Positions 53,801-63,900 are shown, numbered from the stretch's first letter. The stretch is DNA of 64,000 nt from Rhodanobacteraceae bacterium (GCA_016717705.1 JADKFD010000021.1:1-64000); one strand, 5' to 3'. Notes: generated from the letters alone by a model not told the origin. Numbers and translations: made by a program.

Positions 53801-54020
53801 CGAAAGCCAGCTCCGGCACGCGCGACTGCAAGGCAGCGAGAGCATCCGCCTGCGCTCCAATCGCAGCACGCAGGGGCGGCGTCTCCACCAAGCTGCGAGC
53901 GTCGAAATTGCGCTCGAACTTGGAATCCAGCTCTGTAAATGCGGACACCGGCGACGCCAGTGCAGCGCCAATCAGACAAGCCAACAAGGAGCGCTGCAGC
54001 GTTCGACGGGCCAATGACAT
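50886..54020 (-). CDS. Secreted M36 (fungalysin-type) metallopeptidase with P domain
   Basis: Zinc endopeptidase of 1044 residues. Signal peptide 1-27 (SLLACLIGAALASPVSA); an FTP-type prodomain to about 300 (LYLRQMHQGLPVYNGQLQV). The catalytic domain has HEYGHG with H479, E480 and H483, and the downstream ligand Glu in GEGLSDWWAMYY. Then come a fibronectin-like/Ig-like region (about 720-890, LSAPANAAVDVSVTPVLSW), a proprotein-convertase P-type domain (about 895-1030, HTYIGDLIFKLKN) and a final FANGFE. The tail resembles C-terminal tags I recall on many secreted Xanthomonadales proteins (GF followed by E or D). The ATG at 54020 begins a run of positives then hydrophobics. Exported nutrient protease is the likely role. 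Confidence 0.9.
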   Translation of the reverse strand: MSLARRTLQRSLLACLIGAALASPVSAFTELDSKFERNFDARSLVETPPLRAAIGAQADALAALQSRVPELAFEIDGVTGATRSLSNRVGYLTGPNSAGDVKAVALAFVRNNATLLGLTSADVAEYEITDDVLSRASGVRHLYLRQMHQGLPVYNGQLQVHVDRDGSILGLNNQFLPNLAQSINRRQPSLTALQAVVAAATHLNRIAGPISQGSSDTSARQRTLLNASALSERPIEASLMLLPVGAGEARLVWNFQTWLPGGGDIADFTVDAETGKIWTRISWVADADYKVYPLAVESPQHIAPLPPADGRVTLSNPQTAASPFGWHDTNGAAGPEFTTTQGNNVHAYTDTDANDTPDPGSSPDCSAALNCVTPLDLTQGPATYRPAAVTNLFYFNNVMHDIAYPFGFDEEGGNFQTSNYGNPGLGNDSVQAEAQDGEGTNNANFGTPPDGQRPRMQMFVWTGVTPNRDGDFDNGIIAHEYGHGISNRLVGGPSNTSCLGNTQRPGEGLSDWWAMYYTQPNDTSSAARIRGIGTYALGQPVTGVGIRQDYYDGDPAVNPEPFENTWTYQSIIGAAVPHGVGSRWAQAYWQVSWALIDEHGYNADIDAFTGTAADAGNIRAMYYIVEGLKNTACGPAFTDVRDGVIQAAAAAQPYNGADVCLIWQAFAEFGLGSNAVSGGANANNPTNGFNIPNACSFLGAATANQKICAGANAVYPVTLGAAFTPPVTLSVSGNPAGTTASFATTPVTSVPAASALTISNTGAVAAGSYNLTVNAAFAPGPAAIMPLTLQVNSAVPSVPSLSAPANAAVDVSVTPVLSWTAATQADEYVVEIATDAAFANIVYTRTVSGTSHTVQTSLAGSTQHYWRVRSTNACGPGNNAAAQSFTTQDFYCVSPNLAIPDNNPTGVFSDLSIANLGAVTDLNISLNVTHTYIGDLIFKLKNVTTGTEVSFINRPASCSGNDVNALYDDEAAGPITCVATVPTLSGSMRPASPLTVFDGQARNATWRLTAIDAAGQDLGTVNQWCLSGSVDTTPSPMVFANGFE

Positions 54021-54177
54021 ACCGGATTTCCTTCAATGGGAGGCGGGGCGACCCACCATCATCCCAAATGGAGGAGTGGCTTAGAAGCGCAAAAGCAGGT
54101 TCGCGGCCAACATTTTCGCGCGGGGCGCGCACGCGCACAGAGCGGGCGCAGGCGCCTCACCCCTGACCCAGGAACAG

Positions 54178-54212
54178 AAGCGCGCTTGCGCGCGATAGCG
54201 CTTTTGGTCGCG
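54178..54212. repeat. Single GTAGGAGCG-family half element
   Basis: GCGCGCTTGCGCGCGATAGCG, then GGTCGCGACCG, immediately after the DUF853 gene end. A partial copy of the dispersed palindrome. The rest of 54021-54177 shows no gene. Confidence 0.55.
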
Positions 54213-54216
54213 ACCG

Positions 54217-55800
54217 CTACTTGCCCTTGATCGCCCCGAGGATCCCGCGCAGCAAGGACCGCCCGAGCTGGTTGCCGACGGTGCGCGCGACCGACTTGGC
54301 GAAGGCTTCGCCGACGCCCTGCCGGTTGCTGGCGCGCGGCTGTGGCGTCGCGCGCGGGGCCTGCGGTGCCCGCGGCGCGGGTGTGCGCGGGCGCGGCGCG
54401 GGCGCCGCTTCTGGTTGCGGCACCGGTGCCGGCGCCGAGGGTTTGCTCCAGGGCCAGTTCAGCGACCAACCGCCGCTGGATGCAGGCGGCGCTTCCGGCG
54501 GCGCTTCCGCCTGCGGCTCGGCGCGCCGCTTGAGGATTTCGTAGGCCGACTCGCGATCCTGCGACTGATCGTACTTGTTGCCGATCGGCCCTGCTGCACG
54601 GACGGCGGCGCGTTCTTCGGGCGTGATCGCACCGATGCGGCAACCCGGCGTCAGCACCCAGGCGCGCTCGACCATCGCCGGGCGTCCGCCCTCTTCCAGG
54701 AAGGACACCAGCGCCTCGCCGACGCCCAGCTCGGTGATCGCCTTGACCACATCCAGCCCCGGATTGGCGACGAAGGTCTCGGCGGCGGTCTTCACCGCCT
54801 TCTGGTCGCGCGGCGTGAAGGCGCGCAGGGCGTGCTGGATGCGATGGCCGAGCTGACCGAGGATGTCGCCGGGCACGTCGTCCGGATTCTGGCTGCAGAA
54901 ATACACGCCGACGCCCTTGGAGCGGATCAGGCGCACCACTTGTTCGATGCGCTGCACCATGGATGCCGGCGCGTCGTCGAACAACAGATGCGCCTCGTCG
55001 AAAAAGAACACCAGGCGCGGCTTGTCCAGATCACCCACTTCCGGCAACTGCTCGAACAGTTCGGACAGCAGCCACAAAAGGAAGCTCGAATACAGCTTGG
55101 GCTTCAGGATCAGTTGCTCGGCACTCATGATGTTGATGACGCCGCGTCCGAGCGGGTCGATGCCGAAGAAATCCTGCAACTGGAAGGCCGGCTCGCCGAA
55201 GAAGGCCCGCGCGCCGACGTCCTCCAACCCGAGCAGCGCGCGCTGCACGGCGGCAATCGAGGTCGACGACACCAGGCCGTACTCGGCCGAGATCGCCTTG
55301 GCGTTCTCCGACACGTAGTTGAGCATCGAGCGCAGATCCGGCAGATCGATCAGCAGCAGGCCTTCCTGATCGGCCACGCGGAACACCACGTTGAGCACGC
55401 CGGACTGGACCTCGTTGAGTTCCATCAGTCGCGCCAGCAGGATCGGCCCCATCTCCGAAATGGTCGTGCGCAGCGGGTGCCCGTTCTGGCCATAGATGTC
55501 CCAGAACACCACCGGATTGGCGCCCGGCTTCCAGCTCTGCTCGATGCCGAGCAATTTCAGCCGGTTGCGCAACTTGTCGCTCATCACCGCGGCCTGCGAC
55601 AGCCCGGCGAGATCGCCCTTCACGTCGGCCAGGAACACCGGCACGCCCTGTTTGGAAAATTCCTCCGCCAGCAGCATCAGCGAGACGCTCTTGCCGGTAC
55701 CGGTGGCGCCGGCAATCAGACCGTGGCGATTGGCGTAGCGGGTCAGCACGGAAAGATCGCGCGCGCCGCGGGCGATGGTGATCTGCGGGGTGGAACTCAT
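54217..55800 (-). CDS. HerA/DUF853-family ATPase (YjgR-like)
   Basis: P-loop ATPase of the HerA/FtsK superfamily with Walker A GATGTGKSVSLM and Walker B VFFFDEAHLL. The C-terminal DUF853 core segment is present (GVGVYFCSQNPDDVPGDILGQ with the sensor Gln/Asn). The 527 residues begin at ATG 55800. After about 425 a proline/alanine-rich linker (APAPVPQPEAAPAPRPRTP) leads to a small basic tail (GRSLLRGILGAIKGK) that is usual in this family. No nuclease or membrane partner lies alongside, so the physiological role is unknown. Confidence 0.9.
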   Translation of the reverse strand: MSSTPQITIARGARDLSVLTRYANRHGLIAGATGTGKSVSLMLLAEEFSKQGVPVFLADVKGDLAGLSQAAVMSDKLRNRLKLLGIEQSWKPGANPVVFWDIYGQNGHPLRTTISEMGPILLARLMELNEVQSGVLNVVFRVADQEGLLLIDLPDLRSMLNYVSENAKAISAEYGLVSSTSIAAVQRALLGLEDVGARAFFGEPAFQLQDFFGIDPLGRGVINIMSAEQLILKPKLYSSFLLWLLSELFEQLPEVGDLDKPRLVFFFDEAHLLFDDAPASMVQRIEQVVRLIRSKGVGVYFCSQNPDDVPGDILGQLGHRIQHALRAFTPRDQKAVKTAAETFVANPGLDVVKAITELGVGEALVSFLEEGGRPAMVERAWVLTPGCRIGAITPEERAAVRAAGPIGNKYDQSQDRESAYEILKRRAEPQAEAPPEAPPASSGGWSLNWPWSKPSAPAPVPQPEAAPAPRPRTPAPRAPQAPRATPQPRASNRQGVGEAFAKSVARTVGNQLGRSLLRGILGAIKGK

Positions 55801-56113
55801 CGGCAATGGCTTCGCTGGCGGGAACCCGGCAAGGCTACGTCCAAATCGAGGTGCGACGCCATGGCGCGGGACGATTCACTGCTTGCAGCGGGCTCATCCC
55901 GCGAGCTCTTGCTCCTGTTCCATCGACGAATCGGGCTCGCCGCGCCGCGATCCCCAGCAAAGATCGCCGGGTGAAGCCGCTTCCACAGCATCCAGAGGCC
56001 ACCGGCCTCGGGTCACCGCCTATCCGATTCTGTAACAAACCCACTTTTCACATGACCTCGTGTGCTTTAGGCTACCGGGGTTGCATAAACCCATAAAAAT
56101 TTCGGAGACGCCC
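55801..56113. other. Divergent region, GGGAGCGG-family repeat and promoter-like AT segment
   Basis: About 310 bases. A GCAGCGGGCTCATCCCGCGAGC hairpin at about 55885-55907 and an inverted copy (GATCGCCGGGTGAAGCCGC) at about 55965-55983 belong to the second repeat family. The AT-richer segment 56030-56105 probably contains the promoter of the downstream gene, which has GGAG seven bases before its ATG. Confidence 0.5.
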
Positions 56114-58078
56114 ATGCGATTCCTGCCCACCTTGTTGCTCGGCGCGCTCGCGCTCGGTAGCACCACAGCCTTTTCCCAAGCTCGAGAAACCCCGTCTCCG
56201 AACGAAGCGCAGGGTCCGGCCTATACGCCGGTACCTTACACGCCGGTCGGCGCGGGTCTGCAGGACCAACGCGCGCTGCTGGTCACCCATCCGGGTGGTG
56301 GCGCTGGTGGCGCCGACGAAAGTCGTTTGCAGACTACCTCGTTGACCCCGACCATGGGCACGCTCGGTTTTGGCGTGCAGCAGACCGCGCCCAACCGCAT
56401 TGCGGACGATTTCGTCGTTCCGGCGGGTGGTTTCACGCTGACCTCCTTCACCGTCTACTCTTATCAGACCAACTCGACGACCACGCCAACTCACAATGGC
56501 ATCACCTTGCAGATCTGGAACGGTCCGCCGGGCGCGATGGGTTCTGCGGTCGTGTTCGGTGACACCACCACCAACCGCTTCACCTCGGCGGCTTTCGCCA
56601 ACATCTTCCGCACGACGGAAACGACTATCGGTGCGACCAGTCGCCCGATCATGGCGGTCACGGCGTCCGGCCTGAACATCAATCTGCCGGCCGGCACCTA
56701 CTGGCTGGACTTCGCGCTGAGCGGCACGCTGGCATCCGGCCCGTGGGCGCCGCCGATCACCATTCTCGGCACCGGCGCGACCGGCAATGGCATGCAGTCC
56801 CTGGCGGGCGTGTGGGGCAATGCGCTTGACGGCACCTACGCGCAGGGCTTCCCGATCACCATCGACGGCATCCCGCCGGGCACCGATGTGGCGCTGACGC
56901 TGACCGACGCACCGGATCCGGTGAATGCCGGCACCAACGTCACCTACACCGCCACGGCGACCAACAACGGCCCGATCGGCGCTGACGGTATCGTCATCAA
57001 CCTGCCGCTGCCGGCTGGCACCACCTTCGTCTCGGCCACGCCGAGCGCCGGTGGCGTCTGCAATGCCGCCAGCCCGGTCGTCTGCACCTTCGCCGGCACC
57101 ACTGCGGTTGCTGCTGCTGCCTCGGCAACCATCGTCGCCGCGGTCCCGGCCAACACCGCCAACGGCGCCGTGCTCAGCGCGACGGCAACGTCGACGTCGA
57201 CCACCATCGACCTGACCCCGGCCAACAACACGGCGACCACCACCACCACGGTTGGCACCTCCTCCGACGTGTCGGTCACCATCACCGATGCGCCGGATCC
57301 GGTCGTTGCCGGCACCAACCTGACCTACACGGTCACCGTGGCCAACGCTGGCCCGAGCGACGCAGCGAATGTCACGGCTTCGATGGCGACTCCGGCAGGC
57401 ACCACGCTGGTTTCGGCGCCGGGTCCGATCGGCACGCTGGCCGCTGGCGCTTCGGTGCAGAGCACCTTCGTGTTCACGGTGACGCCGGCAGTGCTGTCCG
57501 GTACCGTCATCACGGGTACGGCAACTGCGGCCTCCACCACGACCGATCCGAACGCCGCCAACAACACGGCGAGCACGACGACCACGGTCAGTGCTGAAGC
57601 CAATCTGGCCGCCACCCTGACCGCTTCGGCTTCCGCGGTTCTGGTCAACGTGCCGGTGACCTTCAGCGCCACCAGCACCAACCTGGGCCCGAGCGATGCG
57701 CAGAACGTCGTCCTCGCGATCACGCTGTCGCCGGACTTCCGTTATGCCGGCCACACGGCCAGCGCCGGTGCGGTCTGCACCACGCCGCAGGTGGGCAACT
57801 CCGGTGTCATCAGCTGCACCTGGGCAGGCGCGACGGCTCCCAATGCCGTGCGCACGCTCGACGTGTCGGCCTTCAGCAACAACGACAACCAGAACACGGT
57901 GTCGGTTGCCACCAGTTCCGCCACCACCGATCCGGTCGCGGGCAACAACGCCGCCTCCGTCGTCGTCACGGTGGGCTTCCTGATCGAAGAGATCCCGAGC
58001 CTGAACGGTCTGGGTCTGGTCCTGCTCGGCCTGATGCTCGGCCTGGTCGGCTTCGTCGCGGTGCGCCGTCAGGCCTGA
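56114..58078 (+). CDS. DUF11-repeat surface protein with IPTL-CTERM tail
   Basis: Secreted protein of 654 residues. Signal peptide 1-22 (MRFLPTLLLGALALGSTTAFS), a beta-sandwich region (TLGFGVQQTAPNRIADDF; about 60-260), then three DUF11 repeats (from about 265, 385 and 500), each with ...DAPDPV/AGTN... and NNTATTTTTV-type ends. The C terminus has IPSLNGLGLVLLGLMLGL and VRRQA: the motif, membrane helix and basic end of IPTL-CTERM/PEP-CTERM-type sorting signals. A rhombosortase-like or exosortase-like partner should exist elsewhere. Start ATG 56114 has GGAG upstream. A strong terminator follows. Confidence 0.85.
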   Translation: MRFLPTLLLGALALGSTTAFSQARETPSPNEAQGPAYTPVPYTPVGAGLQDQRALLVTHPGGGAGGADESRLQTTSLTPTMGTLGFGVQQTAPNRIADDFVVPAGGFTLTSFTVYSYQTNSTTTPTHNGITLQIWNGPPGAMGSAVVFGDTTTNRFTSAAFANIFRTTETTIGATSRPIMAVTASGLNINLPAGTYWLDFALSGTLASGPWAPPITILGTGATGNGMQSLAGVWGNALDGTYAQGFPITIDGIPPGTDVALTLTDAPDPVNAGTNVTYTATATNNGPIGADGIVINLPLPAGTTFVSATPSAGGVCNAASPVVCTFAGTTAVAAAASATIVAAVPANTANGAVLSATATSTSTTIDLTPANNTATTTTTVGTSSDVSVTITDAPDPVVAGTNLTYTVTVANAGPSDAANVTASMATPAGTTLVSAPGPIGTLAAGASVQSTFVFTVTPAVLSGTVITGTATAASTTTDPNAANNTASTTTTVSAEANLAATLTASASAVLVNVPVTFSATSTNLGPSDAQNVVLAITLSPDFRYAGHTASAGAVCTTPQVGNSGVISCTWAGATAPNAVRTLDVSAFSNNDNQNTVSVATSSATTDPVAGNNAASVVVTVGFLIEEIPSLNGLGLVLLGLMLGLVGFVAVRRQA

Positions 58079-58137
58079 ACCGCAGGTGGAATCGGCGCGC
58101 AACGGCGCCGATTTCACCGATTGATTGAAAGCTGAAA

Positions 58138-58168
58138 GGGGCGGCCACTGGCCGCCCCTTTTTGTTTT
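58138..58168 (+). terminator. Rho-independent terminator of the DUF11 gene
   Basis: GGGGCGGCC and GGCCGCCCC form a 9-bp stem with loop ACT, followed by TTTTTGTTTT. A second hairpin just before it (ATCGGCGC and GCGCCGAT, 58091-58112) may add to it. Confidence 0.93.
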
Positions 58169-58179
58169 GGGTGGCAATG

Positions 58180-58554
58180 CTTCCTGGCGGAGCGGATTCA
58201 CCCCGCAAGTTGTGCCGCGCTGCGCTTTGCTCTCTGGGAGCGGGTTTCCCGCAAGCTTTGCCTGATCTGCTATGCTGTGCTCTCGGTAGGTCTGCGGTGC
58301 GCTTGTTCGCGCTCGCCGCGCGACTGGTCACTGCCCGAGCTCTCCGTGACAGCGCCTTTCCGCGGCCTTTGCGTCTGACCTGCTTGGTGCTGTGATGTTC
58401 GGTGGGAGCGGGTTTACCCCGCGATCTTTGCGTCTGCCGGAGCCAAGGATCGCGGGATAACCTCCCACAAAAGCGCACTCCCACGAGAACTCGCCCCAGG
58501 ATCCTGCTCCCGAAACAGCCCGATCCCACAATCCGCTTGGACCGCCGCCGCCCC
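58180..58554. repeat. Cluster of GGGAGCGG-type palindromes, no gene
   Basis: This stretch carries several GGGAGCGG-family elements: GGAGCGGATTCACCCCGC (58190), GGGAGCGGGTTTCCCGC (58238) and a large imperfect hairpin at 58401-58470, in which GTGGGAGCGGGTTTACCCCG is mirrored by CGCGGGATAACCTCCCAC. It lies between the convergent DUF11 and mrcB genes. I see no coding frame. Confidence 0.7.
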
Positions 58555-60765
58555 TCACGGCACCGTCAACGCCTCCATGCACGAGCGCGTATTGCTCGGC
58601 TCGTACGGCGCCAGTACCGGGTAGAAGCGGATGCGTTTGCAGCCGTCACCGGTGTCGAAGGGCATCCAGCGGATCGCATCGCTGAATTCCAGGCGCAGGT
58701 TGTCGCTGGGCAACTGGCGGAACAATGCCGTCCACACCTTGAGCGCGCCGCTGGCGCCGGTCAATCGCGTCGGCTGGTTGTCGTCGCGCCCGAGCCAGAC
58801 AACGCCCAGGTGCTCGCCGGTGTAGCCGGCGTACCAGCTGTCGCGGGAATCGTCCGAGGTCCCGGTCTTGCCGGCCGAATCGAGATGAATGCCGTTGCCG
58901 CCGGTCAGGCTGGCAGCCGTGCCCGACAAGGTGGTCTCGTTGAGCGCCACGGTGATCAGCTTGACCACATCGGCGCCGGCCGGATTGCCGGCCGGCCGCG
59001 GAAAGCGCGACAGTGCGCGACCCGCATCGTCGAGCACCTCGCGCACCGCGGAGATCGGCACCACCTGACCGCCGCTGGCCAGCGCCTGGTAAAGCTGCGC
59101 GACCTCCAGCGGGCTCAGCTCCACCGAGCCCAGGATCAACGACGGCTGCGGATCGGCCGGCGCGTTGACGCCCAGATTCTGCATCAGGCGCGCCAGTGAC
59201 TTGACGCCGACGTCGAGGCCAACGCGCGCGGTCGCCAGATTGTAGGAACGCGCCAGCGCGTCGACCAGCGGGATGGTCCCGTGGCTCTTGCGATCGTAGT
59301 TCTTCGGCGCCCAGGTCTTGCCAGTCGCCAGTTTCAGCGAGATCGGATCATCGGAAATCAGGCTGGCCAGGCTGTAGCGCGCTGGCTGCGACAGCGCCAG
59401 CAGATAGACGAAGGGCTTCAGCAGTGAACCGACCGGGCGCCGCGCCGCCAGGGCGCGATTGAACCCGGTGGCGCGCGGGTCGCGGCCGCCGATCAGCGCC
59501 AGCAACTCGCCGTCGTGCGCGTTGCTGAGCACCAGTGCGCCCTCGATGACCTTGTCCGGATCGACGCTGGCCATGGTCTTGGTCAGCGCTGCCTCGGCGA
59601 GCGCCTGGGCGCCCGGATCGAGCGTCGTCAGCACCGACAGGCCTTCGCTCTGCAGTCGTGTTTCATCGTACTCGCGGCGAATCTGCTCGCGCACCAGTTC
59701 CACGAAGGCCGGATAGCGCACCCGCGACGCCGGCCTCGGAACCACCGCCAATGGCGCCTTGAGCGCCTCATCCACCTGCGCCTGGCTGAGCAAGCCGGTC
59801 TCCAGCATCTGCCCGAGCACGATGCGACGACGCGCGATGGCGCGCTCCGGGTTGCGCCGGGGATCGTAGTACGACGGACCCTTGACCAGCCCGATCAACA
59901 GCGCGATTTCGGCCGGATCCAGTGATTCCAGCGAGCGCCCGAAATAGAATTCCGCGCCGGCGCCGAAGCCGTGCACCGCCAGCGCGCCGTTCTGGCCGAT
60001 GTAAGCGCGATTCAAGTACGACTCGAGGATGGTGCGCTTGTCGAAGCGGATCTCGATCAGCAGCGCCAGGCCCAGCTCGAACACCTTGCGGCGAAACACG
60101 CGCTCGTTGCTGAGCAGTGTGTTCTTGACCAGTTGCTGGGTGATGGTGGAGCCGCCCTGCACCCAGCGCCGCGCCTTGATGTTGGCCCACATGGCGCGCG
60201 TGATACCCCAGAGGTCGATGCCCGGGTGGTCCTTGAAATTGCGGTCCTCCACCGACTGGATGCCAGCCACCAGCAAGCCCGGCATCTGGGCAATCGGCAA
60301 GGGCAGGCGCTCGGTGTCGTCGGCGGGCAGTATGGTGGCGATGCGGGCGGGATCGAGGCGCTTTTTTGCCAAGGCCTTGCGATCGCTGAGCCGCTGCAGG
60401 CGCGCGATCTTGCCGCCCTCGATGACGACTTCGACGCGCTCGGCGCGTTCATTGCCGTCGCCGAAGCGAAATTCCCGGCTGTGGATCTGGAAGCGTTGGC
60501 CGTCGCGGCGATAGCTGCCCGGCGCCGCGGCGGTGACATCGCCGCGGTAACGTGCCTCGGACAACTCGATCTGCAGCAGGTCGGCGCTGATCTTGAGCCC
60601 CGGAGCGAGGACCAGCGGCCGTGCATAGACGCGACTGGCAACCGCCTGTTTGCCGAGGTCGAATCTGGCGTCGATCAGGCGATTCAGATAGATGATCGTG
60701 GGGCCGGCCGCGCCGAGCGCGAAGCCGAGTCCAAACCAGAATATGCGCCAGAACCAGGTCTTCAT
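58555..60765 (-). CDS. mrcB: Penicillin-binding protein 1B
   Basis: Bifunctional peptidoglycan glycosyltransferase/transpeptidase. From ATG 60765 there are 736 residues: a membrane anchor (WFWRIFWFGLGFALGAAG), a UB2H-like segment, then the GT51 domain with SVEDRNFKDHPGID and QGGSTITQQLVKNTLL. The transpeptidase has RPVGSLLKPF (SxxK), SYNLATAR (SxN) and KTGTSDDS. Length is close to E. coli PBP1b without its long cytoplasmic tail. The open frame upstream to 60861 was not used. Confidence 0.94.
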   Translation of the reverse strand: MKTWFWRIFWFGLGFALGAAGPTIIYLNRLIDARFDLGKQAVASRVYARPLVLAPGLKISADLLQIELSEARYRGDVTAAAPGSYRRDGQRFQIHSREFRFGDGNERAERVEVVIEGGKIARLQRLSDRKALAKKRLDPARIATILPADDTERLPLPIAQMPGLLVAGIQSVEDRNFKDHPGIDLWGITRAMWANIKARRWVQGGSTITQQLVKNTLLSNERVFRRKVFELGLALLIEIRFDKRTILESYLNRAYIGQNGALAVHGFGAGAEFYFGRSLESLDPAEIALLIGLVKGPSYYDPRRNPERAIARRRIVLGQMLETGLLSQAQVDEALKAPLAVVPRPASRVRYPAFVELVREQIRREYDETRLQSEGLSVLTTLDPGAQALAEAALTKTMASVDPDKVIEGALVLSNAHDGELLALIGGRDPRATGFNRALAARRPVGSLLKPFVYLLALSQPARYSLASLISDDPISLKLATGKTWAPKNYDRKSHGTIPLVDALARSYNLATARVGLDVGVKSLARLMQNLGVNAPADPQPSLILGSVELSPLEVAQLYQALASGGQVVPISAVREVLDDAGRALSRFPRPAGNPAGADVVKLITVALNETTLSGTAASLTGGNGIHLDSAGKTGTSDDSRDSWYAGYTGEHLGVVWLGRDDNQPTRLTGASGALKVWTALFRQLPSDNLRLEFSDAIRWMPFDTGDGCKRIRFYPVLAPYEPSNTRSCMEALTVP

Positions 60766-60977
60766 GGGCGCCGAGCATAAAGGCAGTGAGGCCAACCGGA
60801 GCCGACCGCTGCGGGCGATTGCCGGGCATGCGGCATTTGCGAGCGGTCCGGGGAACCCCAATCGATTCCTCGGGTCTGATCAAAGGTTCCCAAGCATCGC
60901 AGCGGTGGTCGATAATCCGCGGCCCAAGCCGGGCCGGGTATACCACTTCCCGATCCTCAGCCCCTGACCAAGCGCGG

Positions 60978-63900
60978 ATGTCCGAACACGCCAACCCGAC
61001 CCTGCCGAATCCGGCACTGGTGCTATTGCTGCCTGCCGCCGCGTGCAGTGCCGCGCTGACTGCCGCAGTGGCCCGGGTGACCGGCGCCAGCGTGCATCTG
61101 CGCCCGCCGCAGCAGGCGTGGCGCGACGAGATTTCCGCACTGCGCCAGGAGTTTCCCGAGGCCAACTTGTTGCGCGTGCGGGAAGCGCAGCTATGGCTGG
61201 CGGACGACGCACTGCTGCGCCTGCTCAAGGCCGCCGCCGCCGCAACCGGGCCGGTGACGACCACCACCAACGCCGATCCGCAACTGGTTCCGGCGGCGCC
61301 CGACTGCGAACTCGATGGCAGCGATCCGGCGGCGCTGGATCAGGCCCTGCATGTGCTCTCTGGACGCCAGCTGCTGGCGCTGGCGGCAACCGAGCCAGCG
61401 CTGGTTGCGCTGGCTGCCGACGCTCCGGCTGATGCCGGTCTGCTGGTTGCGGACCATGTCTACGCGCACGTGACCGCGCTGCCGGTGCGCGGACTGTCCA
61501 CGCCGGCTGACCGCCGCGAGCGGGCACCGGCGCACGTGCTCGCGCCGCTGCGACGGGCATTGTTGCGTGCCGGCGGGCCGCTGGCGGCGCAGTGGCCGCA
61601 GCCGGGTCGCGATCAGCGCCCGGTGCTGCTGCACATCCTGCATGGCTGGGGCGGTGGCGCGGAACGCTTCGTGCGCGACCTCGCCAGCACCGATGCTGCC
61701 CGGCACCATCTGTTGCTGCGCGCGGTCGGCAATCCGAGCCGACGCCTGCACGGCGAGTTTCTCGAACTGAGCGACGCGCGCGGCGGTCCGCCACTGCGCC
61801 GGCTGCTGCTGTCGCCGGCGATCGGCGCCATCGTCGATCGTCACCCGGGCTATCGGGAAGCCCTGGACGCGCTGATCGCCGACTTCTGCATCGAGCAGTC
61901 TGCGCGGCGGTCCGTTCGCCGAGCACGATGCGCGCTGGTGGTCGGCCATCGCCGCCAGCACCTGCAGCGTGCTCGCGCAAAGCGAGGCCCAGATCGTCGC
62001 CCCCAGCCACGCCACCCTGCGCAATCTGCTGCGTGTCGCACCTGAGTTGAGTGCGCTGGCGCAGCGCTGTATCGCCCACGGCAGCGGCGGCTGGCCGCAA
62101 CTCGCCAGTGACGGCCCGCTGCTGCCAGACCCGGAGCTGGCCAGCGGCAAGCTGCGCCTGCTGGTTCTGGGGCGCATCAACGGCGCCAAGGGCCTCGACC
62201 TGCTGCGGCAACTGCTGCCAGCGCTGGCCGGCTACTGCGACCTGTATCTGATCGGCGCCGGCAAAGCCGCCGAAGCGCTGTTCGGCATCAGCGGCGTACA
62301 CATCCTGCTCGACTACGAACACGCCCGCCTGCCCGAGGTGCTCGGGCGCATCCGCCCGCATGCCGCCTTGTTGCCGAGCACCGTGTCCGAGACCTTCTCG
62401 TACACCCTGAGCGAGCTCATGCGCCTGGCGATTGTGCCGATCGCCACGCGGCTGGGCGCTTTTGCCGAGCGCATCGAGGACGATGTCAACGGCATCCTCG
62501 TCGATGCCGATGCCGCCAGCATCCTCAGCTGCATCGCCGATGTCGAGCGCGATCGCCCGCGCCTGCAGCGCATCCGTGAGGAACTGTTACGGATGCCGCA
62601 GCGCACGCTGGCGCAGATGCTGTGCGACTATGCTGCGTTGTTGCCTGCCGGGACGCGTGCGGCGCTGCGCTACCCGCTGGCACTGGGCGGAATCGAGTCG
62701 CTGCAGCAGGCCTTTCTGGCCGACGCACTGACTGACCACGAACTCATGCTGAGCACTGCGGACCGGCGTCTGGCGGAGCAGGATGCGGAGCTGGCGCGGC
62801 GCGCGGAATGGGGCTTCGACCTCAGCCGGCAACTGACCGAACGCACCCACTGGGCGCTCGATCTGGACCAGGAACTCAAGCGCACCCGGCAGTGGATGGC
62901 GGAACGCGAGAGTGTTTACCAGCGCACCGTTGCCGATGAGCAGACGCGTCGGGTGGCACTGGAAAGCAGTGTCGCGCGGCTGGAAGGGCAACTGAAGAAG
63001 ACCATGGAAGAGGCCAGGATCGTGCAGGATGCACTGACAGATCGGATCGAGACGCTCAGGCGCGAACTCAGCACGACCACCGATCAGCGCAACGCGTTGA
63101 CCGAGGAAAATCAGCTGCTGACGCAGTCCCGCGCAGAACTCGAAGCCGAGCGCGACTGGCTCGCGGGCGAGCATGCGGCACTGCGCCAGGCGCGCGATGC
63201 GCTGCAGCGCGAGCGCGATGTGCTTGCCGCGCACCGCGAAGACATGTTGCGCAGCACCAGCTGGCGCCTGACCGCGCCGTTGCGCCAGTTCGGGTTCTTC
63301 GTCAAGCGTCTCCGGGCGTCGCTGCGTTTTCGCGCCTCGCGATTGCTCAGCCTGCTCGGTCGCGTCCGCGGCAGCCTGGCCAGGCGTGGCCTGGTCGGCA
63401 CCCTCAAGCGCGCGCGCCGGGAACTGCGCGATCAGGGCCAGCAGCTGCCGCCGCCGATTCAGGTCGAGACGCCGACGCCCGCCGAGGAGTACGAGACCTT
63501 CAGCGTGCCGACCAGCGACGCGCCGCGGGTGTCGATCGTGGTGCCGGTCTACAACCAGCTGCACCACACCTTGAACTGTCTGCAGGCGCTGGCCGACACC
63601 GCGACGGCGACGCCGTTCGAAGTGATCGTGGTCGACGATGGCAGCAGCGACGCCACCGCCGTTGAAGTGCCCAGGGTCGGCGGCGTGCGCTTCCACAAGA
63701 ATCCGCAGAACCTCGGCTTCATCGGCGCCTGCAATGCCGGAGCCGCACTGGCGCGCGGCAAGTACCTGTTTTTCCTGAATAACGATACGGCAGTGCAGCC
63801 AGGCTGGCTGGAACCGCTGCTGGCCACTTTCGACGAGTTCGAGCGCGTCGGCCTGGTCGGGTCCAAGCTGATCTACCCGGACGGCCGCCTGCAGGAAGCC

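Noticed and set aside
54217..55800. Defence-island HerA (Sir2-HerA or NurA-HerA type)
   Set aside because: The gene is DUF853/YjgR-like and no Sir2, NurA or nuclease gene is beside it.
56072..58201. Minus-strand open frame of 709 codons
   Set aside because: Antisense to the DUF11 gene; Arg/Gly-rich composition typical of a shadow.
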